A stretch of DNA of 64,000 nt, taken from the NCBI GenBank assembly GCA_040220875.1, contig JAVJVX010000006.1, forward strand, positions 310,001-374,000. Direction: 5' to 3'. This stretch comes from Alphaproteobacteria bacterium. GTDB taxonomy: Bacteria; Pseudomonadota; Alphaproteobacteria; JAVJVX01. Below the pieces are notes generated by a model that was not told the DNA's origin, made no database searches, and saw only the letters and a program-made list of their open reading frames with translations. Positions within the stretch are counted from its first letter, which is position 1. Every line of letters starts with the position of its first letter. A program made the translations under genes and the position numbers. Shown piece after piece: positions 17,017 through 25,494 of the stretch.

Positions 17017-18072
17017 TCAGGCCGCACCCTGGGCGAGCGCCATATCACGCCCGGCCAAAGTCAGGTAACGCCCGGCCAGACAGGACCATTTTGCGGGGTC
17101 GGGACCCGAGGCGTCATCGAGATGCCAGACCGAGATCTTGGCCCGGATGCCGGCCCGCACACTCTTGTGAAAATGGATCAGCGCGGGCGGGGGCCGGTCG
17201 CCGGTCTCGGCGCCGTAAGTCTCGAAAAGCCAGGGGCCGATTTCGGCCGCGCCCAGAAACGCGCATTCCATCGCCAGATAGGCAAGCTCGTCGGCCGGAT
17301 CGATGATGCGGAACGCGCGATTGAATTCGAGACAATCGGTCACGAGCGGCCGGCGGCCGAGATAGACGTGCTCGGGACGCAGGTCGCCATGGCCCTCGAC
17401 GATGCGCCCGGCCGCGACGCGGATGCGAAAGAGCTCCGCCGCGCCAGCGAGAAACGCCTGCTGCGCCGCCAGAACCGGCCTCGCCAGCTCGGCGCTTACG
17501 CCGTAGCGCCGGTCCGAGAGGACAGCCAGGTTCTCCTCGATCGTGTCATGAATCCGGCCCACATACACCTCGGCCGCGATCGGCTCGACCGGCGCCTTTT
17601 GATAGAACCCGGCAAGGAGACGGGCCAGGGCGACGATGTCGGGCCTGCGCACCTGCCCCGCACCGATCCGGCTTTTCAGCGTTCCCGCCTCAGGCAGCCG
17701 GCGCATCCGCACGAGCCAGTCCACGGCCACCCCCGGGCCGTCGAGCGCCAGCCCGCGGGGGCCCTCATCCGTCAGGGCAGCCACGCCCAGATAAACATCG
17801 GGCGCGAGCCGGCGATTGAGACGGACCTCCTCCTCGCAAAAGAACCGCCGTGCGGCGCTGGTCCCGAAATCCAGAAACGACCATGTGACCGGCTTCTTGA
17901 GCTTGTAGGCGTAATCGTCGGTAAGAAAGACCCAGGACATATGGGTTTCGACCACGTCGATCCGGCGGGGGTGGTCGGGATAGGCGCCGGGATCGCGCAG
18001 GAAGGCCACCTTTCGCGCCACCGGCACGGTTTCGCGGGCGGGATCACGCGCCGGCCCCGTCGGCTCAGGCAT
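17017..18072 (-). CDS. Aminoglycoside-phosphotransferase-like kinase fold protein (COG2187-like)
   Basis: A 351-residue protein with a phosphotransferase-like fold. THMSWVFLTDDYAYKLKKPV near residue 44 has the ATP-binding-type Lys, and VEGHGDLRPEHVYL holds the catalytic-loop-like HGDL motif. The pattern is that of the N-terminal half of a bifunctional family in which a P-loop ATPase domain follows; that second domain is absent here. The substrate is unknown; antibiotic modification should not be assumed. The start ATG (18070-18072) overlaps the BON gene's stop by 8 bp, so the two are translationally linked. Confidence 0.75.
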   Translation of the reverse strand: MPEPTGPARDPARETVPVARKVAFLRDPGAYPDHPRRIDVVETHMSWVFLTDDYAYKLKKPVTWSFLDFGTSAARRFFCEEEVRLNRRLAPDVYLGVAALTDEGPRGLALDGPGVAVDWLVRMRRLPEAGTLKSRIGAGQVRRPDIVALARLLAGFYQKAPVEPIAAEVYVGRIHDTIEENLAVLSDRRYGVSAELARPVLAAQQAFLAGAAELFRIRVAAGRIVEGHGDLRPEHVYLGRRPLVTDCLEFNRAFRIIDPADELAYLAMECAFLGAAEIGPWLFETYGAETGDRPPPALIHFHKSVRAGIRAKISVWHLDDASGPDPAKWSCLAGRYLTLAGRDMALAQGAA

Positions 18073-18787
18073 GCACCTGGATTTCGTTCAGCACCTTATC
18101 AACGCCAAAGACATACCAGGCATCGAATCCCGCCATATCGCGCTCCGAATCGGTCGGCACCAGCCCGGTCAGCCGCGCGACCCCGTGACGCGCGGCAATC
18201 CGGATCTGGGAAGCATCGACGAACGGGTCCTTCTCGAGAACGATGCGGACGGCCTCGACAATCGCATGATCCGAATCGGTCTCCTCCGGCTCGACGGCGA
18301 TGCCGTTGATCACATCCCGGCTGCCCGGCACCCACCAGGCCAGCACCCCCGCGAGGCGCTTGCGGACGAGGCCGGGCAGGGCGCCGTTCAGCGTAACGAC
18401 GCCGTCGGCAACGGCGATCTCGAGGTGGCCCCGGGGCGCAACGGGCGCGCGGGCCATCTCCCTCTCGCCGTTGCCAAGGATGCCTATGGCGCACTCGCCG
18501 AAGGCAGACTCCTGCAAAAAGGCGTCGCAGACATGCCGGGCGATTTCCCGGTCCCCCATCGGGGCCGCCGGGCGCACGTGGAGGCGGTCGAGGATGCCCT
18601 CGACCCCGGCCGTGCCAGCCGCCGCTTCGAGGGCCAGCTTCTTGACACTGATGTCGGCCACCTCGCCGGTCATGGTGAGGGTGCCGCCATCGAGCGCGAG
18701 CCGGATCGACGAGGCCCTGGCGCCGATCGCCGCTTCGCTCGCAAGCGCGTGGCGCACCCGATCGAGAATTTCCTGCCGTTCCACCAC
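18065..18787 (-). CDS. BON-domain protein (three BON-like repeats)
   Basis: About 240 residues made of three BON-like modules: roughly 5-70 (GGTLTMTGEVADISVKKLAL), 80-155 (VADGVVTLNGALPGLVRKRL) and 165-240 (ARHGVARLTGLVPTDSERD). BON domains bind phospholipid or glycine-zipper partners and occur in osmotic-stress and envelope proteins. No signal peptide is evident, so a cytoplasmic location is likely, as for some BON-repeat proteins. The frame opens at TTG 18817, but GTG 18787 sits 6 nt after GGAAAGG and is the better start. It overlaps the downstream kinase-like gene. Confidence 0.75.
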   Translation of the reverse strand: MVERQEILDRVRHALASEAAIGARASSIRLALDGGTLTMTGEVADISVKKLALEAAAGTAGVEGILDRLHVRPAAPMGDREIARHVCDAFLQESAFGECAIGILGNGEREMARAPVAPRGHLEIAVADGVVTLNGALPGLVRKRLAGVLAWWVPGSRDVINGIAVEPEETDSDHAIVEAVRIVLEKDPFVDASQIRIAARHGVARLTGLVPTDSERDMAGFDAWYVFGVDKVLNEIQVHA

Positions 18788-18900
18788 GCCTGGCCTTTCC
18801 GCGCACCCTGTTTTCAAGGATGAGCCGGCCGAGCCGATGTCGCGCTGATCTGCGTCAAAGGACGGGCGTCAGGCGTCAAATGCGGTTTGTCGAAGAATAT

Positions 18901-18944
18901 TGAGGAGGAGGATGGAGGAGGATGGTGGTGGAGGAGGGGGATGG
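18901..18944. repeat. Homopurine-rich repeat next to tRNA-Ala
   Basis: The plus strand runs as repeated GAGGA/GGAT units with very few pyrimidines, ending at the 3' end of the tRNA-Ala gene; the transcript of the tRNA would read it as a C/U-rich tail. It may serve as the 3' trailer or a loose terminator, or simply be a slippage-prone tract. Confidence 0.6.
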
Positions 18945-19017
18945 TGGAGCCAAGGGGATTCGAACCCCTGACCTCTACACTGCCAGTGTAGCGCTCTCCC
19001 AACTGAGCTATGGCCCC
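18942..19017 (-). tRNA. tRNA-Ala (anticodon GGC)
   Basis: A complete 76-nt cloverleaf on the minus strand with encoded CCA. The acceptor stem pairs GGGGCCA with TGGCTCC, including the G3:U70 wobble that identifies alanine tRNAs. The anticodon arm is CTACA-CTGGCAG-TGTAG with anticodon GGC, reading GCC and GCU. The T-arm has GGTTCGAATCC. It lies 45 bp downstream of the FYDLN gene on the same strand and may be cotranscribed with it. Confidence 0.97.
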
Positions 19018-19062
19018 GTCCGCAATATCCGCCCCGACTTTAGCGGTTTTTTCCCCGGGCGG

Positions 19063-19413
19063 CTATTTTTCGTGATCGTGGACGCTGGGCTTGACCCCGA
19101 CGCCGACATCGTCATCTTCGCCGAAGTCTGAGGTGTCTTCCATAACCGACTCTTCCTCGTCATCGTCCTGATCGTCGATATCGGCCTCCTCGAGATCGAT
19201 ATCGATACCGTCGTCACTATCGTCACTGTCCGCTTCCGGACGAGCCTTCTTGGGCTCCGCCTTTTCCACCGGCTTCGGCTTCTTCGGTTTGACGGCCTTG
19301 AACTTGAACTCCGCGCCGCATTTGGGACAGAGCGGCGGAACTTTGTTCAGGTCATAAAACGGAGCGCCGCAGGCCTGGCAACCGCGCTTCGTGCCTAGCT
19401 TGTCCTTGCCCAA
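19063..19413 (-). CDS. TIGR02300 (FYDLN acid) family protein
   Basis: A 116-residue protein of unknown function found across alphaproteobacteria. The N-terminus LGTKRGCQACGAPFYDLNK contains the FYDLN signature, and C-x-x-C pairs (CQAC, CPKC) make a probable zinc ribbon. A Lys/Pro-rich stretch follows, then a strongly acidic Asp/Glu tail. The frame is open far upstream because it crosses aroA antisense. I chose TTG at 19411-19413, with a GGAGAGGA ribosome site just before it, because it gives the family N-terminus. A perfect TTGACA (plus 19495-19500) lies upstream, but no good -10 is seen. It is divergent from aroA. Confidence 0.85.
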   Translation of the reverse strand: MGKDKLGTKRGCQACGAPFYDLNKVPPLCPKCGAEFKFKAVKPKKPKPVEKAEPKKARPEADSDDSDDGIDIDLEEADIDDQDDDEEESVMEDTSDFGEDDDVGVGVKPSVHDHEK

Positions 19414-19542
19414 AAGGTCCTCTCCAACTGTTTCCGGACAGAAGATTCCGGGCCAATCGAGTCCGGTAAGCCAATTGCCATGATCCGCCGCAAGTGTCAA
19501 AAGTAAAATCCGGGGCGCCGGCAAGCCGTCTGTTGGGCCATC

Positions 19543-20937
19543 TTGCCTGAACGTGAAAGGAGCGTTTCCCTGACTGCTCAGCCACTCACCGCCGCGCCGT
19601 CGGGCCCGCTTTCGGGCGATGCCGCCGTGCCGGGCGACAAGTCCATTTCGCACCGGGCGCTCATCATGGGCGCCCTCGCCATTGGCGACAGCGAGATCAC
19701 GGGCCTGCTCGAGGGTGATGACGTGCGCCGGACCGCGCGCGCACTGGAAGCCTTCGGCGCGCGCATCGCGCGCGACCCGGATGGCGCCACGTGGCGGATC
19801 CGCGGTGTCGGCATAGGCGGGCTTCGCGAGCCGGCGGATGTACTCGATCTCGGTAATTCCGGTACCGGCGCGCGCCTGCTGATGGGTCTCGTCGCGAGCC
19901 ATCCGATACAGGCGGTCTTTACTGGTGACCAGTCGTTGCGCCAGCGCCCGATGGGGCGCGTGACCGCACCGCTCGAGAAAATCGGCGCCGTTGCGATGAC
20001 GCGCCAGGACGGGCGCATGCCGGTCACGATTCGGGGCACATCCAGCCCCGTGCCGATTGCCTACGCGAGCCCCGTCGCGTCTGCGCAGGTCAAATCGGCG
20101 GTGCTCCTGGCCGGTCTCAACATCCGCGGCCGCACCACGGTGATAGAGTCGATACCGACACGCGATCATACCGAACTGATGTTCCGTCATTTCGGCGTCG
20201 AGGTGACGACCGAGCCGGCGCCCGAAGCCGGCGACGCAGCGCTCGCGGTCACCGTAACGGGGCAGCCCGAGATCACCGGTCGGACGGTGACGGTGCCGGC
20301 CGATCCCAGCTCGGCCGCTTTCCCGATCGTTGCCGGGCTGGTGGTGCCGGGATCGTCGGTCCGGCTCGCCAATATCGGCCTCAACCCGCTGCGCACCGGC
20401 TTTCTGGATACGCTCGAGGAGATGGGCGCCCATATCGTCGTCGAGAACGACCGGCGGGCGGCGGGCGAGCCTGTGGGCGATTTGCACGTCAGCTTCGGGG
20501 AACTGCGCGGTGTCGATGTGCCGGCGAGCCAGGCCGCGCGCATGATCGACGAGTATCCCGTCCTCGCCGTCGCCGCCGCCTATGCGCGGGGGACGACGCG
20601 CTTCAACGGGATCGGCGAATTGCGGGTCAAGGAAAGCGACCGGATCGCCGCCATGATGAAGGGGCTGGTCGCCGCCGGTGTCCGGGCCGAGGCGGGCGAG
20701 GATTGGATGGAGATTCACGGCACCGGCCAGCCGCCGCGTGGCATTGCGGAAGGCGCTCCGCCCATCGAGACCCGCCACGACCACCGGATCGCGATGGCCT
20801 TCCTCACGCTGGGGCTGGGCGCCGAAAACGCCGTCACCGTCGATGACGGGGCAATGATCGAAACCAGTTTTCCCGGTTTCCAGGCGGTCATGCGCGGGCT
20901 GGGGGCGAAGATCACCGACGGCCGGAAGGAACCCTAG
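19543..20937 (+). CDS. aroA: 3-phosphoshikimate 1-carboxyvinyltransferase (EPSP synthase)
   Basis: Sixth step of the shikimate pathway: joins PEP to shikimate-3-phosphate. Up to 464 residues. Motifs include PGDKSISHRA, RPMGRV, SAQVKSAVLLAGLN, the DPSSAAFP stretch and ELRVKESDR, which together resemble the class II (CP4-type) enzymes. At the position of CP4 Ala100 this protein has Gly107 (LGNSGTGAR). The start is unusual: the frame opens at TTG 19543 with no ribosome site, whereas AAAGGAG at 19556-19562 is correctly spaced for CTG 19570, which would give MTAQPLTAAPSGPL. It is 3 bp upstream of cmk. Confidence 0.95.
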   Translation: MPERERSVSLTAQPLTAAPSGPLSGDAAVPGDKSISHRALIMGALAIGDSEITGLLEGDDVRRTARALEAFGARIARDPDGATWRIRGVGIGGLREPADVLDLGNSGTGARLLMGLVASHPIQAVFTGDQSLRQRPMGRVTAPLEKIGAVAMTRQDGRMPVTIRGTSSPVPIAYASPVASAQVKSAVLLAGLNIRGRTTVIESIPTRDHTELMFRHFGVEVTTEPAPEAGDAALAVTVTGQPEITGRTVTVPADPSSAAFPIVAGLVVPGSSVRLANIGLNPLRTGFLDTLEEMGAHIVVENDRRAAGEPVGDLHVSFGELRGVDVPASQAARMIDEYPVLAVAAAYARGTTRFNGIGELRVKESDRIAAMMKGLVAAGVRAEAGEDWMEIHGTGQPPRGIAEGAPPIETRHDHRIAMAFLTLGLGAENAVTVDDGAMIETSFPGFQAVMRGLGAKITDGRKEP

Positions 20938-20940
20938 GCC

Positions 20941-21666
20941 ATGGGGACAACAGACGGCCAGGAGCCGCCCCTGGTGATCGCCATCGACGGCCCCTCGGCC
21001 GCGGGCAAGGGCACGGTGGCGCGAAAGCTCGCGGCTCATTACCGGCTCGCCTATCTCGACACGGGCAGCCTGTACCGCGCCACGGCCCTCAGGCTGCGCC
21101 GCGCGGGGCACCCGGCCGGGTCCGACCCCGCCCCGGCCGAGGCGGCCCTGGCGGCCAGGTGCGTCGAGCCGGCTGATCTGGTGGATCCGGAACTCCGCCA
21201 CGAGGATACGGGCCGGCTGGCCTCGCGGGTGGCCGCGATCCCCGAGGTGCGCGCGGCGTTGCGCGATTATCAGCGGGATTTCGCCCGAAACCCGCCGAAA
21301 TCAGCCCTTTTGCCGGCGGAAGCGGGAAACGGCCCGTCCGGCCGGCCCCGGGGCGCGGTGCTGGACGGGCGCGATATCGGCACCGTGGTCTGGCCCGAGG
21401 CGTCCATCAAACTGTTCGTGACGGCGCGCCCGGAAGTTCGGGCGGACCGGCGGCTCAAGGAGTTGCAGGACCGCGGGGTCGCCGCTATAAAGGCCCGCGT
21501 TCTGGCGGACCTCGTGGACCGCGACAGTCGGGATAGCGAGCGGGCCGTATCGCCCCTCAAGCCCGCGGAAGACGCGTTCGTTCTCGACACCAGCGAGATG
21601 GACGCAAACCAAGTCTTCGACATGGCTGTGCAGCATATCTCCGCCACGCTGGACCAGGACATCTGA
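20941..21666 (+). CDS. cmk: Cytidylate kinase
   Basis: Phosphorylates CMP and dCMP with ATP to make nucleotide precursors. The 241 residues include the P-loop GPSAAGKGT near residue 18, the YLDTGSLYRA substrate segment, LDGRDIGTVVWP, and the lid with RDSRDSERAVSPL. It is slightly longer than E. coli Cmk (227), from a short insertion before the LDGRDIG motif. It lies 3 bp after aroA and 136 bp before rpsA, the usual aroA-cmk-rpsA order. Confidence 0.97.
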   Translation: MGTTDGQEPPLVIAIDGPSAAGKGTVARKLAAHYRLAYLDTGSLYRATALRLRRAGHPAGSDPAPAEAALAARCVEPADLVDPELRHEDTGRLASRVAAIPEVRAALRDYQRDFARNPPKSALLPAEAGNGPSGRPRGAVLDGRDIGTVVWPEASIKLFVTARPEVRADRRLKELQDRGVAAIKARVLADLVDRDSRDSERAVSPLKPAEDAFVLDTSEMDANQVFDMAVQHISATLDQDI

Positions 21667-21802
21667 TCCCCTCTTTGCTCCGGATCACACCTGCCGCCCG
21701 ACAGGCGCGCCGGTCGCCCGACTGGCGAGAGGGAGACAACCGCAACCCAAGACCCCCGGAGACAACCGGGTGGCCCGAATAGAAACGAACAAAGGAAATT
21801 TT

Positions 21803-23590
21803 ATGTCTGACAGTTCCACCATTCCCGCCGAGGCGCCCAAGCCTTCGGAAAGTTTTGAAGACCTTCTCAACGAATCGCTCGATGACAGCGGCAGCTTCGA
21901 GGGCCAGGTCGTCGCCGGCCGGATCATTTCGGTCGAGAACGACGCCGTTCTCGTCGATGTCGGCCTCAAGTCGGAAGGCCGCGTGCCGCTCCGCGAGTTC
22001 GGACCGCCCGCGATCCGCCCCGAACTGAAACCGGGCGACGAAGTCGAAGTCTTTATCGAGCGTATGGAAGACCGCAACGGTGAAGCCGTGCTCAGCCGCG
22101 AACGCGCGCGTCGCGAAGAGGCCTGGACCGTGCTGGAAAAAGCCTTCGCCGACAGTGAACGCGTCACCGGCACGATTTTCGGCCGCGTCAAGGGCGGGTT
22201 CACCGTGGACCTGTCAGGGGCCGTGGCCTTCCTGCCTGGCAGCCAGGTGGATATCAGGCCGATCCGCGACATCACACCCCTGCTGGGTCAGCCTCAGCCG
22301 TTCCAGATTCTCAAGATGGATCGCCAGCGCGGCAATATCGTCGTCTCCCGCCGCGTGGTTCTGGAAGAATCGCGCGCGGAGGAGCGCTCCAAGCTGGTCG
22401 CAGATCTGCGCGAGGGCGACGTGCTCAAGGGCGTGGTCAAGAATATCACCGATTATGGCGCCTTCATCGATCTGGGCGGCGTCGACGGACTGTTGCACGT
22501 GACCGACATCGCCTGGAAACGGGTCAATCATCCGACCGAAGTCCTCAATGTCGGCGAGACGGTGGAAGTAAAGGTCATTCGCTTCAACCCCGAGACCGAG
22601 CGGATCAGCCTTGGCATGAAGCAGCTTCAGCCCGACCCCTGGGACGGCGTGGCCGCGAAATATGTCATTGGCGGACGCTACACCGGCCGGGTGACGAACA
22701 TCACGGACTACGGCGCGTTCGTCGAGCTGGAGCCCGGCGTCGAGGGCCTTGTCCATGTTTCCGAGATGAGCTGGACGAAGAAAAACATTCATCCGGGCAA
22801 GATCGTGTCGACCAGCCAGGAAGTCGAAGTGATGGTGCTGGACATCGATCCGGAGAAGCGGCGCATCAGCCTCGGCCTCAAGCAGACCCAGGAAAACCCC
22901 TGGACCGATTTCGAGAAGAAGTACCAGGTCGATTCGATCATCGAGGGCGAAATCAAGAACATCACCGAATTCGGTCTCTTCGTCGGCCTGACTGACGATA
23001 TCGACGGGATGGTTCACCTTTCCGATCTGGACTGGCACGAGCCGGGCGAGGAAGCCCTCAAGAGGTACAACAAGGGCGACGTCATCAAAGCCAAGGTACT
23101 TGACGTGGACGTCGACAAAGAACGTGTCAGCCTGGGCGTCAAGCAGCTTGAGGACGACCCGATGGAAGGGGCTTTCGAGGGCATCCGGCGAGGCAATGTG
23201 GTGACCTGCACGGTATCGGCCATCACCGAGGGCGGAATCGAGGTCATGGTGAATGACAAGGTGCCGGGCTTCATCCGCCGGACCGACCTGTCCAAGGAGC
23301 GGAGCGAGCAGCGCCCTGACCGGTTTGCCGTGGGCGAAAAAGTGGATGCCCGCATCACGTCGATCGACCGCAAGGACCGCCGGCTCAGCCTGTCCATCAA
23401 GGCGCAGGAAGCGGCTGAGGAAAAAGAAGCCATGCAGCAATATGGCTCGTCCGACAGCGGGGCCAGCCTGGGTGACATCCTGGGGCCGGCAATTTCCAAG
23501 GCGACCGAGAACGCCACGGAAGACTCGCGCTCGGACGAGAATTCCGAGGCCGACGCGGAAGAGGATACGGACGGGGGCGACAAGGCCTAG
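21803..23590 (+). CDS. rpsA: 30S ribosomal protein S1
   Basis: Binds mRNA on the small ribosomal subunit and helps start translation of structured messages. The 595 residues contain six S1 (OB-fold) repeats from about residue 35 to 535, with the repeated ITDYGAF(I/V) and ERISLGMKQ patterns, and an acidic C-terminal tail. The ATG 21803 follows an AAAGGAA ribosome site; the frame is open from 21770 but the family begins at MSDSST. A strong intrinsic terminator follows. It has its own 136-bp leader, so it could be transcribed separately from cmk. Confidence 0.98.
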   Translation: MSDSSTIPAEAPKPSESFEDLLNESLDDSGSFEGQVVAGRIISVENDAVLVDVGLKSEGRVPLREFGPPAIRPELKPGDEVEVFIERMEDRNGEAVLSRERARREEAWTVLEKAFADSERVTGTIFGRVKGGFTVDLSGAVAFLPGSQVDIRPIRDITPLLGQPQPFQILKMDRQRGNIVVSRRVVLEESRAEERSKLVADLREGDVLKGVVKNITDYGAFIDLGGVDGLLHVTDIAWKRVNHPTEVLNVGETVEVKVIRFNPETERISLGMKQLQPDPWDGVAAKYVIGGRYTGRVTNITDYGAFVELEPGVEGLVHVSEMSWTKKNIHPGKIVSTSQEVEVMVLDIDPEKRRISLGLKQTQENPWTDFEKKYQVDSIIEGEIKNITEFGLFVGLTDDIDGMVHLSDLDWHEPGEEALKRYNKGDVIKAKVLDVDVDKERVSLGVKQLEDDPMEGAFEGIRRGNVVTCTVSAITEGGIEVMVNDKVPGFIRRTDLSKERSEQRPDRFAVGEKVDARITSIDRKDRRLSLSIKAQEAAEEKEAMQQYGSSDSGASLGDILGPAISKATENATEDSRSDENSEADAEEDTDGGDKA

Positions 23591-23682
23591 CCGCGCCCTT
23601 CCCGCCCGAAACGGCCGGCCCGAACCGAAAACCCGTTCCGGCCACGCGCCCGGCCGATTTCTGCCGGGCCGATTTCTGAAAG

Positions 23683-23715
23683 CCGCCCCGGTGTCACGCC
23701 GGGGCGGTTTTTTTT
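23683..23715 (+). terminator. Rho-independent terminator after rpsA
   Basis: A perfect 9-bp stem, CCGCCCCGG and CCGGGGCGG, with a 7-nt loop is followed directly by eight T. It is the clearest intrinsic terminator in the window and ends the aroA-cmk-rpsA unit 93 bp after the rpsA stop. Confidence 0.93.
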
Positions 23716-23930
23716 GCTGCGACCCGGATCCGGATTCTTGGCGCGATATCAGCGGCTTCGGTCCGCCAGGCCGGCTCCCCGGAAATGTGGCGAAAACTAC
23801 CGGATTTCAGCCATTTCCCCCCGGCCATGAACCCCCGCCAGCCCAAAAAGTCCAGTTTTCTGAGAGACTTAGACTTGACGGGCTGGGGGGGCTTTGGCAC
23901 GCTCAGCCCAAGCTCGCAAGACGGCCTCAG

Positions 23931-23959
23931 GCCCGCCGGCGGGCATAACGCCGGCGGGC
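23931..23959 (+). promoter_or_regulatory. Hairpin in ihfB leader
   Basis: GCCCGCCGGC and GCCGGCGGGC form a perfect 10-bp stem around GGGCATAAC, 37 bp before the ihfB start. There is no T-run. It could affect mRNA stability or translation; regulation is not shown. Confidence 0.5.
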
Positions 23960-23996
23960 ACAGATCATCGCGCCAGCCGGCCTCGGGGAAGTAGGA

Positions 23997-24281
23997 ATGA
24001 CCAAGTCGCAACTGATCGCGCGGTTGGCGGAGATGAATCCGCATCTGTTTCAGAGAGACGTGGAACGCATCGTCAACACGATTTTTGACGAGATTACCGA
24101 GGCTCTGGCACGGGGCGACCGGGTTGAGTTGCGCGGTTTCGGAGCGTTCTCGGTAAAAAAGCGCGACGAGCGCGTCGGACGCAACCCTCGCACCGGTCAG
24201 ACTGTCCATGTGCCGTCCAAATTCACCCCGTTTTTCAAGACCGGAAAGGAGCTGCGCGAACGCCTGAACCATGGCGATTAG
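23997..24281 (+). CDS. ihfB: Integration host factor subunit beta
   Basis: DNA-bending nucleoid protein that, with IhfA, wraps and kinks DNA; it assists sigma-54 promoters among others. The 94 residues match the HU/IHF fold, with [14 protein letters not shown] and the DNA-contacting arm [15 protein letters not shown], including the intercalating Pro. It follows rpsA, its usual neighbour in proteobacteria. The stop is 18 bp before the LapA-domain gene. Confidence 0.96.
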   Translation: MTKSQLIARLAEMNPHLFQRDVERIVNTIFDEITEALARGDRVELRGFGAFSVKKRDERVGRNPRTGQTVHVPSKFTPFFKTGKELRERLNHGD

Positions 24282-24299
24282 TGCAGCCGGTAAGCTAAG

Positions 24300-24638
24300 G
24301 TGAAAGCCGCATCCTGGCTTTTCTTGATCGTCGTCGCGCTGGTCATGGTCTTTGCCGTGACCAATCGCGAGGCCGTGGGCGTCAATCTCTGGCCCCTCCC
24401 CTGGGCGCTGGAAGTGCCACTCTTCGTCACCTGGATCGTGGCCTTCGCCGCCGGCTTTCTGGCCGGCGGGCTGGTAATGATAGCGCCGCTCTGGCGCTGG
24501 CGGCGGCTGGCGAAGCAGCGCAAGCGCGAACTGGCCCGGCTGGATGCGGCGCGCGCCGAATTTCGCGTCGACAGGCCGGCGGGCGAGCCGGCAACCACCG
24601 ATGACGACGGCCGCCTGATCTCGATCCCCCATCGTTGA
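24300..24638 (+). CDS. LapA-domain (DUF1049) membrane protein
   Basis: A 112-residue protein with two hydrophobic segments, about residues 4-22 and 40-64 (a TWIVAFAAGFLAGGLVMI core), and a basic cytoplasmic C-terminus. This is the LapA/YciS layout; in E. coli LapA works with LapB in controlling LPS synthesis through LpxC turnover, but a LapB gene is not in the window. The start is GTG 24300. It follows ihfB by 18 bp and is likely cotranscribed. Confidence 0.8.
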   Translation: MKAASWLFLIVVALVMVFAVTNREAVGVNLWPLPWALEVPLFVTWIVAFAAGFLAGGLVMIAPLWRWRRLAKQRKRELARLDAARAEFRVDRPAGEPATTDDDGRLISIPHR

Positions 24639-24759
24639 GGATGCGGCCCGATCAGAGCGCGTCGGGTGTGGGGTTTTCAATTTCGAGGCGACGGTCTAAA
24701 GGAGACCGCCCGGCTCCGGAACTGCCCCAGAGCCACCCCAGAACCGGCCTGGAACGCCC

Positions 24760-25491
24760 ATGATCAGCCCGTCACCTGTCTTCGTCGCCATCGACACGCC
24801 GGACCTCGAGCGGGCGCGGGGCCTGGCGAGAAGCCTGGCAGGGGCTGTTGGCGGGCTGAAACTGGGCAAGGAGTTCTTTACCGCCCACGGGCCGGCGGGC
24901 GTCCGGGAACTTCGGGAGACCGGGCTGCCGGTTTTCCTCGACCTCAAGTTTCACGATATCCCCAATACTGTCGCCGGCGCCGTCAGGGCGGCGACGGCAC
25001 TCGATATCGATATGCTGACCGTGCACGCCAGCGGCGGCCCGGCCATGATCGCAGCCGCCCGGGAAGCTGCCCGCGACGGCGCGGCGGCGGCGGGCTGCCG
25101 GCAACCGCTTGTCCTCGCGGTGACGGTTCTCACCTCGCTCGATGAGGCGGATCTCGAGGCCGTCGGCCAGACGGGACCCGTGGCGGACCAGGTCGAAAGA
25201 CTGGCCGTGTTGGCTGCCGGCGCGGGCGCCGACGGCATCGTCGCCTCGCCGCGCGAGATCAAGCGGCTGCGCGCCCGGATGGGGGCGGGTATCCGGCTGG
25301 TCGTGCCTGGCATCCGGCCCGGCTGGGCGGTGGCGGGCGATCAGAAACGGGTGACGACGCCCCGTGAGGCCATGGATATGGGCGCCGATATCCTGGTGAT
25401 CGGCCGGCCCATCACCGAAGCGGAAGATCCGGCGGCGGCGGCGCGCAAGATCGCAGCCGAAATCTCCGCCGCGCACCCCCCCAGGGGCTGA
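24760..25491 (+). CDS. pyrF: Orotidine 5'-phosphate decarboxylase
   Basis: Last step of UMP synthesis: decarboxylates OMP. The 243 residues form a TIM barrel with the catalytic Asp-Lys-Asp network in DLKFHDIPNTV (about residue 60), preceded by GLKLGKEFF. The phosphate-binding loop is VPGIRPGW, and VIGRPIT lies near the C-terminus. The stop is 3 bp before the trpF start, so the two are coupled. Confidence 0.97.
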   Translation: MISPSPVFVAIDTPDLERARGLARSLAGAVGGLKLGKEFFTAHGPAGVRELRETGLPVFLDLKFHDIPNTVAGAVRAATALDIDMLTVHASGGPAMIAAAREAARDGAAAAGCRQPLVLAVTVLTSLDEADLEAVGQTGPVADQVERLAVLAAGAGADGIVASPREIKRLRARMGAGIRLVVPGIRPGWAVAGDQKRVTTPREAMDMGADILVIGRPITEAEDPAAAARKIAAEISAAHPPRG

Positions 25492-25494
25492 GAC

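Larger units (their letters stand above)
23591..23996 (+). other. Intergenic region rpsA / ihfB (406 bp)
   Basis: It holds the rpsA terminator (23683-23715), a low-GC patch around 23845-23880 that is the most likely promoter area for ihfB, and a 10-bp hairpin at 23931-23959 in the probable ihfB leader. A 12-nt direct repeat (GGCCGATTTCTG, ending at 23663 and 23678) precedes the terminator. No gene is visible. Confidence 0.6.
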
